Source: Croceitalea sp.
GTDB lineage: Bacteria; Bacteroidota; Bacteroidia; Flavobacteriales; Flavobacteriaceae
Reading direction: 5' to 3'
Length of the DNA: 46,355 bases
Assembly: GCA_013001145.1 (NCBI GenBank)
Contig: JABDND010000018.1
Span: forward strand, 1-46,355
Part shown: positions 1 through 9,424 of the stretch, piece after piece
How the letters are laid out: the number at the start of each line of letters is the position of its first letter
Position numbering within the stretch: position 1 is the first letter of the stretch
Notes under the pieces: generated by a model
What the model was told of the DNA's origin: nothing
Databases searched by the model: none
What the model saw: only the letters and a program-made list of their open reading frames with translations
Position numbers and translations under genes: made by a program

Positions 1-17
1 GTATGCGGTAATGCGTG

Positions 18-152
18 CTAGAAACCGTTATCGATGATTTTTTGCACTTCATCCGATCTGCGGTTTTTAAACGAGAAATTATTGCTCCACAGCGAGTTAT
101 ATCTGCCTACCCCTGGTTCTGAAGGTACCTTTACAAAGTAAAAAGACCCAAA
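18..152 (-). pseudogene. possible C-terminal remnant of an unknown protein
   Basis: Read on the minus strand, this stretch is open for 44 codons and then stops with TAG at 18-20. The translation looks protein-like and ends in SDEVQKIIDNGF. It contains no ATG, and an in-frame TGA (153-155) closes it upstream, exactly at the start of the next plus-strand gene. It could be the decayed 3' end of a gene or a chance open frame. The plus strand of the same stretch is also open for about 35 codons, which weakens the case. I recognise no family. Confidence 0.2.
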
Positions 153-154
153 TC

Positions 155-394
155 ATGAAAGCAGTTTTAACCCTTATAACAGTAATCTTCTTCTCAACAG
201 TAGCAATGGCTCAAAACAATGAAGAGTTGAAAGTTGAGACCATTACAATGTCAGTTGAATTGAACATTGAAGTGAAAGTTGAAAAGGATGTTAAAAATGA
301 TAACCAAGTAGCTAGACTTTATATGTTCAAAAATTCTAGAGTTAAAAAAGCTTTGTCTTTTAAAACTAAAAAGGATAACGCCAAAATGGCTTAA
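155..394 (+). CDS. small exported protein of unknown function
   Basis: This encodes 79 residues. Residues 1-19 form a classical signal peptide (MKAVLTLITV start, cleavage after AMA-Q), so the mature protein of about 60 residues is exported. The mature part is lysine-rich and highly charged, with two parts: an alternating beta-like segment (about residues 24-45) and a basic tail containing the run RLYMFKNSRVKKALSF. My recollection is that short flavobacterial exported proteins share such a tail, but I know no function for them. It stands alone, convergent with the amidohydrolase gene only 9 bases away, and no terminator is visible between them. The ATG is the only sensible start. Confidence 0.65.
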   Translation: MKAVLTLITVIFFSTVAMAQNNEELKVETITMSVELNIEVKVEKDVKNDNQVARLYMFKNSRVKKALSFKTKKDNAKMA

Positions 395-403
395 TAAAAT
401 TAC

Positions 404-1984
404 CTACTGCTTAATACCTGGTTGCAGTATTTTATAATTGTCTTTCTGTTTTTGCTCCTCCACCATTCTTTTTACATCTTTCAATAAAGCCTTTGCATTA
501 AAAACAATGCCATCTTTAATGGTATAACGAATCCCGCCTACACGAACCACCTCGTTGGAATCGGTCAGTTTTATGGCCCCTGTGCCGTACAATACCTTTA
601 AGTTCTGTAACGGGTTCTCTTCAACAATTACAAAATCGGCCAATTTGCCTACGGTCACCGTACCAATTTTATCGGCCATGCCCAATGCTGCGGCACCGTT
701 GAGTGTCGCAGACCTAATAATCTCCAAAGGATGAAACCCTGCTTCACGTAACAATTCCATTTCGCGTACATAGGCAAAACCGTACAATTGAAAAATGAAG
801 CCTGAATCTGAGCCAGTGGTAACTCGCCCACCTCTATTTTTATATTCGTTTACAAAAGTCATCCAAAGCTTATAGTTTTCACGCCAAGCTACTTCTTGCT
901 CGGTGCCCCAGTCATGCCAATATGAACCATGACTTATTTTACTGGGTTGGTAAAACTCCCATAATGAAGGCAAGGTATAGTCTTCATGCCATTCGGCACG
1001 GCGAGCCCTTTGTAAATCTCTACTTGCCTCATAAATATTAAAAGTGGGGTCTAACGTAAAATCCAAGCTGATTAGTTCATTCATCACCTTGTTCCAATGA
1101 TCGCTATATGGTGGGGCGGCCTGCTTCCATAACTTGCCGGCCTCTTCAAATCGGTTTTGTTCATTTTGATAATTATAGTCCAAGGGATAGTCTTGAACTG
1201 TTTTATCAACAAAAAGGGCTTCAGGTAAACCGTACCAGTGCTCCATGCTGGTCAAGCCTGCTCTTGCTGAATGGAGCACATTCCAACGTGCGACATCCAA
1301 TTGTGCATGGTGACATGCTGATCTTAGGCCCAATTTTTTATTTTCATTTAAGGCAGCTTCCATAATTTCGGGTGGAGCCCCAAAGAATTTGATACCATCC
1401 GCACCTCGTGCGGCATTGGCTCGTACCCATTGTCTTGCTTGTTCTGGTGTGCTTATTGGGGCATCATTCAGAGGATTGAAGTCTTTTGTTTTTTGACCAA
1501 AACCGGTATAGGCAAATACTCTAGGTGCGATAATTTCATTTTTTTCGCTTTTGCGTTTTAAATCAAGTGTCCAATCTACACCGCGACCGCTGGGCTCACG
1601 CACGGTCGTGATACCATGGGCCATCCAAAGTTTAAAAACATAATCATAATCGGCCCCTTGAGCTACACCGCCAATATGGCCGTGCATGTCAATAAAGCCC
1701 GGCATTAAGTACATGCCGCTACAGTCCAATTCTTTACCGCCTGCCTTTAATTTTGGCCGTTTCGAATTATCTATGGCAACACCTGGATAGCCGACCACTT
1801 GTACATTGACAATTTTATTGTTTTCAACTACAATATCTATTGGTCCTCTGGGCGGGGCTCCATTACCATTAATTAGCGTAACGCCACGGATGATCAATTG
1901 CGAAAAAGGCCCCTCTTGCATGGGTTCTTGCGATTGCACTATAAAAGTCGAAAAAACGAGCAGGGCAAAGAGTAATTTGTTCAT
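404..1984 (-). CDS. exported amidohydrolase family protein
   Basis: This is a metal-dependent hydrolase of the amidohydrolase superfamily, 526 residues, exported through an N-terminal signal peptide (residues 1-18, ending VQSQ). The signature metal-binding motif HGH lies at residues 101-103 in PGFIDMHGHIGG. Further candidate ligands follow in order: GADGIKFFG (possible carboxylated lysine), SACHHAQ, SMEHWYG and TTGSDSGF, the last aspartate being the usual catalytic one. The C-terminal part (AALGMADKIGTVTVGKLADFVI) is the standard composite beta-sandwich segment. The substrate cannot be read from sequence; members cleave cyclic amides, dipeptides or related bonds. The gene starts 7 bases after the stop of the M14 carboxypeptidase gene, so the two are very probably one transcript and may act together on peptides in the periplasm. 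Confidence 0.88.
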   Translation of the reverse strand: MNKLLFALLVFSTFIVQSQEPMQEGPFSQLIIRGVTLINGNGAPPRGPIDIVVENNKIVNVQVVGYPGVAIDNSKRPKLKAGGKELDCSGMYLMPGFIDMHGHIGGVAQGADYDYVFKLWMAHGITTVREPSGRGVDWTLDLKRKSEKNEIIAPRVFAYTGFGQKTKDFNPLNDAPISTPEQARQWVRANAARGADGIKFFGAPPEIMEAALNENKKLGLRSACHHAQLDVARWNVLHSARAGLTSMEHWYGLPEALFVDKTVQDYPLDYNYQNEQNRFEEAGKLWKQAAPPYSDHWNKVMNELISLDFTLDPTFNIYEASRDLQRARRAEWHEDYTLPSLWEFYQPSKISHGSYWHDWGTEQEVAWRENYKLWMTFVNEYKNRGGRVTTGSDSGFIFQLYGFAYVREMELLREAGFHPLEIIRSATLNGAAALGMADKIGTVTVGKLADFVIVEENPLQNLKVLYGTGAIKLTDSNEVVRVGGIRYTIKDGIVFNAKALLKDVKRMVEEQKQKDNYKILQPGIKQ

Positions 1985-1991
1985 ATTTTAT

Positions 1992-4505
1992 TTATTCAGG
2001 TATTCTTATTTTATCTCCTAAGAAAAGGGCATTCAAAAATAGGCGGTTAGTACCATACCACGACCCTCTAAAATTAGGATTATCAGCAAACATCACAACC
2101 CTACCACTACCCAGCTTACTCACGATAAGAGAGGCTGCGGGTTTTAAAAACTCATCTTTATTTTTTTGGGTGATAAAGCCGTCAATATGGGGGTTGTCTG
2201 CATATTTTGCAACGGTGGCGTATTCATTTTTACTAGGGGCCAACCAAACCGAATTGTTTTTATATACCGGTATTTGAGCGTCTCTGTAACCAAATGCCAA
2301 GGGATGGGTCAAGTCGAGGTCAACCCTAAAAATAGCACCGCCCACACTTTCTTTACCCAAATTTTCCGGGGCGTCCACATATGGCTTTCGAACAACTGTT
2401 TTGGTGGAATCTTTTTCTTCTTTAATGAGGGATTCTTTGACCATTTTTTTGTCGATCACCCATTTAGAGGCCCTTCCTACAGTTATCAACGTATTGCCTG
2501 AATTGACCCATTCTTTTAATTTTTCCTCTTCTTTTTTGGAGAGGTCATAAGCACCGGATACCATGACCAATGTATTATACTTGGTCAAATCTGAACGGCT
2601 GAAACTTCGCATTTGAAGTTTGGTAATTGGCATGTTGACGCGGGTGTCGAGCAGGTGCCATACCTCGCCTGCTTCGTAAGAACTCACACCATTACCTACA
2701 AGCATTGCAGCCTTTGGTTTAGTGATCGGTGAAATGTACCTACTGCCCAAATCAACCCCTTTTATATGGTACCCCGTTTTGACCGAATAAATAGGCACAT
2801 CAAATTTTTGTTGGGCTTTTAAAACGAATTCATATATCTTATCTACCCCCTCTTTTTGAAGACTAACGGGTACCACCAAGGCGCCATAATTGAAACCTTT
2901 GGTGCCCAAATGTGTGTTTGTGGTAAATGGCTTTAATGAAGAAGAAACGACGATTTTATGTTCTTGTAAGAAATTCAAGGCTGCTGTGGCATTATAATCA
3001 TCATAATCTAAAATATAGGCATAATCAGATTTTAGTACTGGCTCAACCTTTATCAGATTTTCGGTGCTCTTAATCTGCTCACCGAGATTAAGGTTTGTCA
3101 CGGGCTTATACTTCATATTATAAAAATTGGCGACCGACCAAGCAGATGCATCATAGTAAACACTATCTTGATATTTGCTGTAGGTCTCAAACATGGTCTG
3201 AACCATTCGATACTGAGGCTGTCTTGACGGCACAACAAATTCATTGCCAGATCTGTAGACATTGATTCTGTGCAATAGTAATTTATCAATAAAAGCCTTC
3301 ACGCGATTTTGATCAAAATCGTCTTTGAAGGTATAGCCCTTTATTTTGCTTTGACCCGCATTGGTAAGCGCACTTTTAAAAAAATCTTGCTGATATTTGC
3401 GTAATATGGCTTTGTTCTCAACGGCTGCCTTCACAGTCGTTATACTTGAGGTGTACTGATTTCTAATGGTGAAAGGAAAGGTGATCTCACCAAATGTGGT
3501 TTTTTGTTTGTGCCCTCTAGAACTGGCTTGTTCAAATAATAGCCCAAGGCCACCCTGTAAATCTGGATACGACGATCCGTAACCAGGGTAAGTTCCATCA
3601 AAAACCTCTTTTGTAAAGTAAAATGATCCTATACTATCCAATGCTTTTGCAAAATACTCACCAAATAAATTGTTGAGGTCAACGTAGTTTTCTTTGGGCA
3701 TAATTGGGTCTAGTGATCCATTGGTCTTCATGGGTTCAAAAAAATAGGAGCTTTGGCTGCCCATTTCATGAAAATCTGTGACCACGTTTGGGTACCAACC
3801 GTGATACCAGTTCAATTTACCCCTACTTTCGGGGTTTATGGCCAATAACCAGTCACGGTTTAAATCAAACCAATAATGATTGGTTCGGCCACGCGGCCAA
3901 TATTCATTGTGTTCGGCATCTTGAGGGTCGGCGACCAATGGATTGCCTTGGTACATATTGGCCCATTGTGTATGCCGGTCTCGACCATCAGGATTAATGG
4001 TCGGATCTATAAAAATTACTCCATTTTTTAAATAGTTCAATATTTCTGGATGTTCTGAAGCTACTAAAGTATAGGCCGTCAAAAGGGCTGCTTCTGAGCT
4101 TGAAGGTTCATTACCGTGCACATTGTATCCCAAATTGACAAAAATGGGCACATCTTCATAATTTGAAACTGAATTGGTGGGATCGGTAAATGCCAAATGT
4201 GCCTGTTTCAAAGCGGGCAAATTTTGAATGTTTTGTGGGGTGCTCACTGTTAAAATGACCAATTTTCTGCCTTCATGGGTCTGGCCATATTCATAAATTG
4301 AAGCCCTGTCGGAAACCTCGGCAAGTTTTGTCAAATAGGCAACTATAAGATCATGGCGTGTGTGGCGTTCGCCGATGCCATAGCCCAAAAATTCTTCGGG
4401 CGAGGGTACATTGCCATCAAATGGATGAAATTTTTTAAAAAAGTAATCTTGGGCAGATAAAGTGGTGCCAAAAAAGAGGACCACAAGAAGTAATTTCTTG
4501 AACAT
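1992..4505 (-). CDS. exported M14 family zinc carboxypeptidase (first paralogue)
   Basis: This is a secreted metallopeptidase of 837 residues with a signal peptide (residues 1-18, LSAQ). The peptidase domain is at the N-terminal half. It has the zinc motif HGNE at about 130-133 (NVHGNEPSSSEAA), the substrate-binding segment DPTINPDGRDR, a FDLNRDW motif, the third zinc-ligand region TDFHEMGS, and the general-base glutamate region LLFEQASSRG. All catalytic elements look intact. The C-terminal half ends in a ThuA/class I amidotransferase-like region (NTLVMVSGAYDLSKKEEEKL). It is followed closely by the amidohydrolase gene. A second gene of the same architecture and size lies at about 38-40.5 kb. 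The family removes C-terminal amino acids from peptides; the exact substrate is unknown. Confidence 0.92.
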   Translation of the reverse strand: MFKKLLLVVLFFGTTLSAQDYFFKKFHPFDGNVPSPEEFLGYGIGERHTRHDLIVAYLTKLAEVSDRASIYEYGQTHEGRKLVILTVSTPQNIQNLPALKQAHLAFTDPTNSVSNYEDVPIFVNLGYNVHGNEPSSSEAALLTAYTLVASEHPEILNYLKNGVIFIDPTINPDGRDRHTQWANMYQGNPLVADPQDAEHNEYWPRGRTNHYWFDLNRDWLLAINPESRGKLNWYHGWYPNVVTDFHEMGSQSSYFFEPMKTNGSLDPIMPKENYVDLNNLFGEYFAKALDSIGSFYFTKEVFDGTYPGYGSSYPDLQGGLGLLFEQASSRGHKQKTTFGEITFPFTIRNQYTSSITTVKAAVENKAILRKYQQDFFKSALTNAGQSKIKGYTFKDDFDQNRVKAFIDKLLLHRINVYRSGNEFVVPSRQPQYRMVQTMFETYSKYQDSVYYDASAWSVANFYNMKYKPVTNLNLGEQIKSTENLIKVEPVLKSDYAYILDYDDYNATAALNFLQEHKIVVSSSLKPFTTNTHLGTKGFNYGALVVPVSLQKEGVDKIYEFVLKAQQKFDVPIYSVKTGYHIKGVDLGSRYISPITKPKAAMLVGNGVSSYEAGEVWHLLDTRVNMPITKLQMRSFSRSDLTKYNTLVMVSGAYDLSKKEEEKLKEWVNSGNTLITVGRASKWVIDKKMVKESLIKEEKDSTKTVVRKPYVDAPENLGKESVGGAIFRVDLDLTHPLAFGYRDAQIPVYKNNSVWLAPSKNEYATVAKYADNPHIDGFITQKNKDEFLKPAASLIVSKLGSGRVVMFADNPNFRGSWYGTNRLFLNALFLGDKIRIPE

Positions 4506-4531
4506 TCGGTTGTGTGCTTTGAGTTAGTTTC

Positions 4532-4539
4532 TAAAGATA
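4532..4539 (-). promoter_or_regulatory. candidate -7 element upstream of the M14 gene
   Basis: On the minus strand this reads TATCTTTA, one base from the flavobacterial -7 consensus TAnnTTTG, and lies 27 bases before the M14 ATG. No TTG sits at the usual distance upstream, so the call is weak. The same octamer occurs upstream of bshC and recQ. Confidence 0.25.
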
Positions 4540-4549
4540 AAAAAACTAA

Positions 4550-5428
4550 TCAATCGACCGAATTGAATTCCTCTACGATTTCTTCAAAAGTGATTTGATA
4601 GTAGGTGCCCTTGCTTTCTGTGTCGCGGGCAATCGTACCTCGTAATTGGCGTGCCAAATTATGAATGAGTTTAAGCCCTAAAGAGTTTGAGGTTTTAGGG
4701 TTCACATCTTCTGGGAAACCAATGCCGTTATCACCCAAATACATCTCGTAAGTATTGGCTCCTTTCTTTGACAGGTTGATGGTTATTTCGCCTGCCACAT
4801 TATCTGGTATGCCGTATTTTAAAGCATTGGTGACTGTTTCGTTTATAATCAAACCCAAGGGAATCACGGTATCGATACTTAACTTAAAATCACCAATGTC
4901 CAATTTGGTGGTAATTTTATTGGCATTGCCCTTAACGGATCGTATCAAATACTCACAAAGCTCTTCAACATAAGGCTTTAGCTCAATTTTTGAAGTGTAA
5001 TCATCCCTTTTGTACAACATCTCATGTACCATGGCCATGGATACTACCCTGTTTTGACTGCTTTTTATGATACTACTGATTTTTTCATCATTAATGGAAC
5101 GCGATTGAAGGCTTAATAAACTCGATACCGTTTGCAGATTATTTTTAACCCGATGATGTACTTCTTTCAAAAGCGTCTCTTTGGCGTTCAATTTTTCTTC
5201 CAAAGCCAAAATGGTCACTTGGTTTGTATTGTGTTTGAGCAAATGCAGACCATTGGCCAAAAATAAAACTGCCAAGAACAATAAAATGGCCGCCAACCCC
5301 AGATTATAGGCCTGTGATAGCGAAAATGCCCCCATGGCCAAGGCAATGAGCATGGCGATGAAATTTAATGTGGCCAACCTTCGATTATTGGAACTTGATG
5401 GTGTTTTATCCTCACTGGCGTTGTTCAT
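4550..5428 (-). CDS. membrane sensor histidine kinase, HisKA_2 (LytS-like H-box) type
   Basis: This encodes 292 residues. Two hydrophobic segments (about residues 20-38 and 44-62) anchor it in the inner membrane with almost no periplasmic loop, so it probably senses the membrane or a cytoplasmic signal. A short coiled coil follows, then the H-box KEVHHRVKNNLQT, which is the HisKA_2 form and not the classical HisKA form. The ATP-binding domain shows an N-box (NETVTNALKYG), a G1 box (GDNGIGFP) and a G2 box (NSLGLKLI). No response regulator gene lies nearby, so this is an orphan kinase. Kinases with this H-box often act on stand-alone receivers, but its partner cannot be inferred. It is upstream of and codirectional with the M14 gene, with a 44-base gap. 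Confidence 0.88.
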   Translation of the reverse strand: MNNASEDKTPSSSNNRRLATLNFIAMLIALAMGAFSLSQAYNLGLAAILLFLAVLFLANGLHLLKHNTNQVTILALEEKLNAKETLLKEVHHRVKNNLQTVSSLLSLQSRSINDEKISSIIKSSQNRVVSMAMVHEMLYKRDDYTSKIELKPYVEELCEYLIRSVKGNANKITTKLDIGDFKLSIDTVIPLGLIINETVTNALKYGIPDNVAGEITINLSKKGANTYEMYLGDNGIGFPEDVNPKTSNSLGLKLIHNLARQLRGTIARDTESKGTYYQITFEEIVEEFNSVD

Positions 5429-5523
5429 CTGGTATTCAGGTTATTGTTCATGAATCAGCTTAGAGCTATCATTTAGATTCGGAGGAGGTTTGGTAATGTA
5501 AATCTAACTATGTTTTATTACAT

Positions 5524-5557
5524 AAAAAAAAACGGCGACCAGTTTATGGTCGCCGTT
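5524..5557 (-). terminator. Rho-independent terminator of secA
   Basis: A perfect 10-bp stem (AACGGCGACC with GGTCGCCGTT) around a 7-base loop is followed, on the minus strand, by a run of nine U. It lies 24 bases past the secA stop codon. Confidence 0.9.
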
Positions 5558-5580
5558 ACTACATATTTTTGCCTTTGGTA

Positions 5581-8500
5581 TTATTCATCAATCAAGACCC
5601 AATCGCCTTTGTCCAATAGGGGTTCGGCTTGCTTGTATTTCACCATTTTGCTTTCACCCGACATCACATTTTTGATTGTGACGCGTTCATTTCGGCCTAT
5701 TTTGGGTCTTTCACGCACTATCGTCTCCGTTTTTTGTGCTCTTTGCCCCTGATTTTGGCCTGCGGCCCGGTTTTGGGCAGCCAACTCATCACTATTTGGA
5801 ATTTCTTCTTTGCTGGTCTTTATGTGCTCTTTAGGTCTTCGGGCTGTTCTTGCCTCTTGTATTTGTGCTGTATTGCCAGATGGCAGTTCTCCTTTGAACA
5901 AGAAAGATATCACCTCTTTATTTACTTTATCAATCATTGCTTTGAACAGCTCAAAAGCTTCAAATTTATAAATGAGCAAAGGATCCTTTTGTTCATGTAC
6001 CGCCAATTGAACCGATTGTTTCAACTCGTCCATTTTACGTAAATGGGTTTTCCATGAATCATCAATAATCGCTAGGGTAATATTTTTTTCAAAGTCATTG
6101 ATCAATTGTTTGCCGTTGCTTTCATAGGCTTCCTTAAGGTTGGTAACTACATTTAGCGATTTGATGCCATCTGTAAAAGGGACCACTATGCGTTCAAATT
6201 TGTTGCCCTCCTTCTCATAGACGTTTTTGATGACAGGCAATGCGGTTGCTGCACTACGCTGCATTTTGTCTTGATAATGCTGGTAGGCAATTTTATACAC
6301 TTGATTGGCAATTTCTTGAAAACCAAGTCCTTTAAACTGCTCTTCAGAGATTGGCGATGTAATGGAAAAATATTTGATCAGCTCAAATTCAAAGTTTTTG
6401 TAATCATCGGCCATTTTATTGGTCTCTGCAATGACTTCACAAGTATCGTAGATCATATTGGCTATATCGACCTTTAGACGTTCTCCTTGAAGGGCATGGC
6501 GACGTCTTTTGTATACGACCTCTCTTTGCGCATTCATCACATCATCATACTCCAATAAACGCTTACGAATACCAAAGTTGTTTTCTTCAACCTTTTTCTG
6601 GGCACGTTCAATAGATTTGGTCATCATGGAGTGTTGAATGACTTCGCCTTCTTCCAAGCCCATACGGTCCATCATCTTGGCTACACGATCAGAACCAAAT
6701 AAACGCATAAGGTTGTCTTCAAGTGAAACATAAAATTGTGAACTACCTGGGTCTCCTTGTCTGCCAGACCTACCTCGCAACTGCCTGTCAACCCTACGTG
6801 AATCATGCCTTTCTGTACCCACAATTGCCAATCCTCCAGCTTTTTTAACCTCATCGGAGAGTTTGATATCGGTACCTCTACCTGCCATGTTGGTGGCGAT
6901 TGTCACAACACCTGCCTGGCCTGCTTCGGCAACCACATCGGCTTCTTTTTTATGCAGCTTGGCATTCAAAACATTGTGTGGAATTTTACGAACACTCAAT
7001 AATTTTGATAATAATTCTGAGATTTCAACTGAAGTTGTACCAATCAATACCGGTCTTCCAGCTTTTGATAACTGCGTTACTTCTTCAATGATTGCATTGT
7101 ATTTTTCACGTTTGGTTTTATAAATCAGATCATGTCTATCATCTCTTGCTATGGGCCTATTGGTAGGTATTTCAACAACATCCAATTTATATATTTCCCA
7201 TAGTTCTCCAGCTTCGGTAACGGCTGTACCCGTCATTCCTGCAAGCTTGTTGTACATTCTAAAGTAATTTTGAAGGGTGATTGTAGCAAAGGTCTGTGTG
7301 AGTGCTTCAATCTTTACGTTTTCTTTGGCTTCAATAGCTTGATGAAGTCCGTCGGAATAACGACGACCGTCCATTATACGACCTGTTTGCTCATCAACAA
7401 TAAGTACTTTATTGTCAATTACCACATATTCAACATCCTTTTCAAAGAGGGTATAGGCCTTTAACAATTGGCTCATGGTATGAATACGCTCGCTTTTTAC
7501 TGCAAATTCTTTGAAAAGCGCTTCTTTCAATTCAGCTTCTTTGGCAATCTCTAAATCTTGACTTTCAATTTTTGCAATTTCACCTCCAATATCGGGCATT
7601 ACAAAAAAGTCTTTATCCATATCGCCCGATATGTAATTGATTCCTTTGTCAGTTAGCTCAATCTGATTGTTTTTTTCTTCAATTGTGAAAAGTAGGTCTT
7701 CGTCAACCTTTGGCATCTCACGATTGTTATCTTGCATATAAAAGTTCTCGGTTTTTTGAAGGAGCTGTTTAACACCCTCTTCACTCAAGAATTTGATCAA
7801 TGCTTTGTTCTTGGGCAGTCCGCGGTGAACGCGAAGCAATAAAAATCCGCCTTCCTTGGTGTCACCTGCAGCTATTAATTTTTTGGCTTCGGCCAAAACG
7901 CCTGTTAAATGTTGTCGTTGTTTTTGTACAATATCAGCCACTTTTGGTTTAAGTTCATTGAACTCGTGTCTGTCTCCCTCTGGTACTGGACCAGAAATGA
8001 TCAAAGGTGTACGGGCATCATCAACTAGAACCGAATCTACCTCATCCACAATGGCGTAATGATGTGGTCTTTGCACCAAATCGCCCGGAGTATGGGCCAT
8101 GTTGTCTCTTAGATAATCAAAACCGAATTCGTTATTGGTTCCATAAGTAATGTCGGCATTGTATGCTGCTCTTCTACCTTCTGAATTCGGTTGATGTTTA
8201 TCAATGCAATCAACGGTAAGCCCGTGAAATTCAAAAATTGGGGCCATCCAAGCGCTGTCACGTTTGGCCAAATAGTCATTAACGGTCACCAGATGTGCTC
8301 CTTTGCCCGAAAGGGCGTTAAGATATAAGGGCAATGTAGCGACCAAGGTCTTACCTTCACCCGTTTGCATCTCGGCAATTTTACCTTGATGAAGCACAAT
8401 ACCACCTATTAATTGAACATCGTAGTGCACCATGTCCCAAGTAACCTCTTTCCCTGCAGCATCCCAAGAGTTTTTCCAAATGGCTTTATCGCCTTCCAAG

Positions 8501-8943
8501 GTTACATAATCGGCCCTGCCCGATAATGAACGGTCAAATTCTGAAGCAGTGACGGTAATGGTTTTATTGTTGGCGAAGCGTTTGGCTGTTTCCTTGACAA
8601 CGGCAAAGGCTTCGGGCAATATTTCGTTTAAGGTATTCTCAGCAATTTTGTATGCCTCTTCTTGTAACCCATCGATTTCCGTATAAATTTCTTCATTGCG
8701 GTCAATATCTGTGGAGTTATCGACTTCTTGCTGCAATAACGCTATTTTGTCATCAATTTCTTTGCAATCTTCTTTGATTTTAGCCTTGAAAATGTTTGTT
8801 TTTTGACGAAGTTCATCATGGCTCAATGATGCAATTTGCTCTTCAAAAGATTTTATTTGATTGACCAAAGGTTGCATCGATTTAACATCTTTCTGCGATT
8901 TATCACCCACAAAAACCTTTAGCACTGAATTTAAGATACTCAT
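5581..8943 (-). CDS. secA: preprotein translocase ATPase SecA
   Basis: This is the SecA motor that drives secreted proteins through SecYEG, 1120 residues. The Walker A motif GEGKT lies at about 195-199 and the DEAD-type box is VDEVDSVLVDDARTPLI. Helicase-like motor 2 signatures include TNMAGRGTDIKL and GTERHDSRRVDRQLRGRSGRQGD split over adjacent segments. The protein is about 220 residues longer than E. coli SecA. Extra sequence is visible as a charged helical insert (about 57-105), a second insert before HYDVQL (about 126-172), and a long segment in the middle of the first motor. The C terminus lacks the cysteine-rich zinc motif of proteobacterial SecA and ends GDWVLIDE. Long, zinc-less SecA proteins are usual in Bacteroidota. 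It is monocistronic, with its own promoter and terminator. Confidence 0.98.
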   Translation of the reverse strand: MSILNSVLKVFVGDKSQKDVKSMQPLVNQIKSFEEQIASLSHDELRQKTNIFKAKIKEDCKEIDDKIALLQQEVDNSTDIDRNEEIYTEIDGLQEEAYKIAENTLNEILPEAFAVVKETAKRFANNKTITVTASEFDRSLSGRADYVTLEGDKAIWKNSWDAAGKEVTWDMVHYDVQLIGGIVLHQGKIAEMQTGEGKTLVATLPLYLNALSGKGAHLVTVNDYLAKRDSAWMAPIFEFHGLTVDCIDKHQPNSEGRRAAYNADITYGTNNEFGFDYLRDNMAHTPGDLVQRPHHYAIVDEVDSVLVDDARTPLIISGPVPEGDRHEFNELKPKVADIVQKQRQHLTGVLAEAKKLIAAGDTKEGGFLLLRVHRGLPKNKALIKFLSEEGVKQLLQKTENFYMQDNNREMPKVDEDLLFTIEEKNNQIELTDKGINYISGDMDKDFFVMPDIGGEIAKIESQDLEIAKEAELKEALFKEFAVKSERIHTMSQLLKAYTLFEKDVEYVVIDNKVLIVDEQTGRIMDGRRYSDGLHQAIEAKENVKIEALTQTFATITLQNYFRMYNKLAGMTGTAVTEAGELWEIYKLDVVEIPTNRPIARDDRHDLIYKTKREKYNAIIEEVTQLSKAGRPVLIGTTSVEISELLSKLLSVRKIPHNVLNAKLHKKEADVVAEAGQAGVVTIATNMAGRGTDIKLSDEVKKAGGLAIVGTERHDSRRVDRQLRGRSGRQGDPGSSQFYVSLEDNLMRLFGSDRVAKMMDRMGLEEGEVIQHSMMTKSIERAQKKVEENNFGIRKRLLEYDDVMNAQREVVYKRRRHALQGERLKVDIANMIYDTCEVIAETNKMADDYKNFEFELIKYFSITSPISEEQFKGLGFQEIANQVYKIAYQHYQDKMQRSAATALPVIKNVYEKEGNKFERIVVPFTDGIKSLNVVTNLKEAYESNGKQLINDFEKNITLAIIDDSWKTHLRKMDELKQSVQLAVHEQKDPLLIYKFEAFELFKAMIDKVNKEVISFLFKGELPSGNTAQIQEARTARRPKEHIKTSKEEIPNSDELAAQNRAAGQNQGQRAQKTETIVRERPKIGRNERVTIKNVMSGESKMVKYKQAEPLLDKGDWVLIDE

Positions 8944-8958
8944 GAAAATAATTTTGAA

Positions 8959-8987
8959 TAAGATAACAAAAGCCGTTCCATAGTCAA
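8959..8987 (-). promoter_or_regulatory. candidate promoter of secA
   Basis: On the minus strand a TTG (8985-8987) is followed after 19 bases by TATCTTA (8959-8965), close to the flavobacterial TTG-N19..23-TAnnTTTG consensus. The start of transcription would be about 8-10 bases before the SecA ATG, giving a very short leader. Confidence 0.45.
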
Positions 8988-9026
8988 GAAAGACCTTGAT
9001 AAGCCTTTTAGGCTGCCAAAATTACA

Positions 9027-9055
9027 TAAAAAAAGCCTCAAATTGAGGCTTTTTT
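9027..9055 (-). terminator. terminator of the DUF2795 gene
   Basis: An inverted repeat (AAAAAGCCTCA / TGAGGCTTTTT) with a 3-base loop is followed on the minus strand by a U run. It lies 22 bases past the DUF2795 stop codon and separates that gene from secA. The plus strand also ends in five T, so it may work both ways. Confidence 0.8.
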
Positions 9056-9076
9056 GTAGGGTTTGTTTGTCTATAA

Positions 9077-9301
9077 TTAATACTCGTCCTCATTCCAGAG
9101 GTAGTCTTCCTCGGTAGGGTAATCGGGCCAAATCTCTTCAATCGATTCATAAATTTCGCCGCCTTCTTCTTCCATGGATTGCAGGTTTTCAACCACCTCT
9201 AGGGGTGCTCCTGTTCTAATGGCGTAATCTATCAATTCGTCTTTGGTGGCTGGCCAAGGCGCATCACTTAAATAAGATGCTAATTCTAAAGTCCAGTACA
9301 T
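9077..9301 (-). CDS. DUF2795 family protein
   Basis: This is a 74-residue acidic cytoplasmic protein with no signal peptide or membrane segment. The N-terminal part (YWTLELASYLSDAPWPATK, then DELIDYAIRTGAP) matches my knowledge of DUF2795, a short helical domain of unknown role. The C-terminal third is very rich in Glu, Asp and Tyr (EEDYLWNEDEY end). In flavobacteria this small gene commonly sits next to secA, as here. It has its own promoter and terminator, so it is a stand-alone unit. The function is unknown. Confidence 0.85.
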   Translation of the reverse strand: MYWTLELASYLSDAPWPATKDELIDYAIRTGAPLEVVENLQSMEEEGGEIYESIEEIWPDYPTEEDYLWNEDEY

Positions 9302-9327
9302 AGTAATGGTTTAATTTTAATTTTTTG

Positions 9328-9357
9328 CAAAAATAATTTTTAAAGCCAAACAGCCAA
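9328..9357 (-). promoter_or_regulatory. promoter of the DUF2795 gene
   Basis: On the minus strand TTG (9355-9357), 19 bases, then a perfect TAnnTTTG element, TATTTTTG (9328-9335). It is 26 bases before the DUF2795 ATG and is one of the best consensus matches in the window. Confidence 0.6.
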
Positions 9358-9424
9358 GTAAAATCTGTTTTATTTCAAAATTATTTTGATTTTCTTACTT
9401 CAAAACGTTCAAAAACGTAAATTA

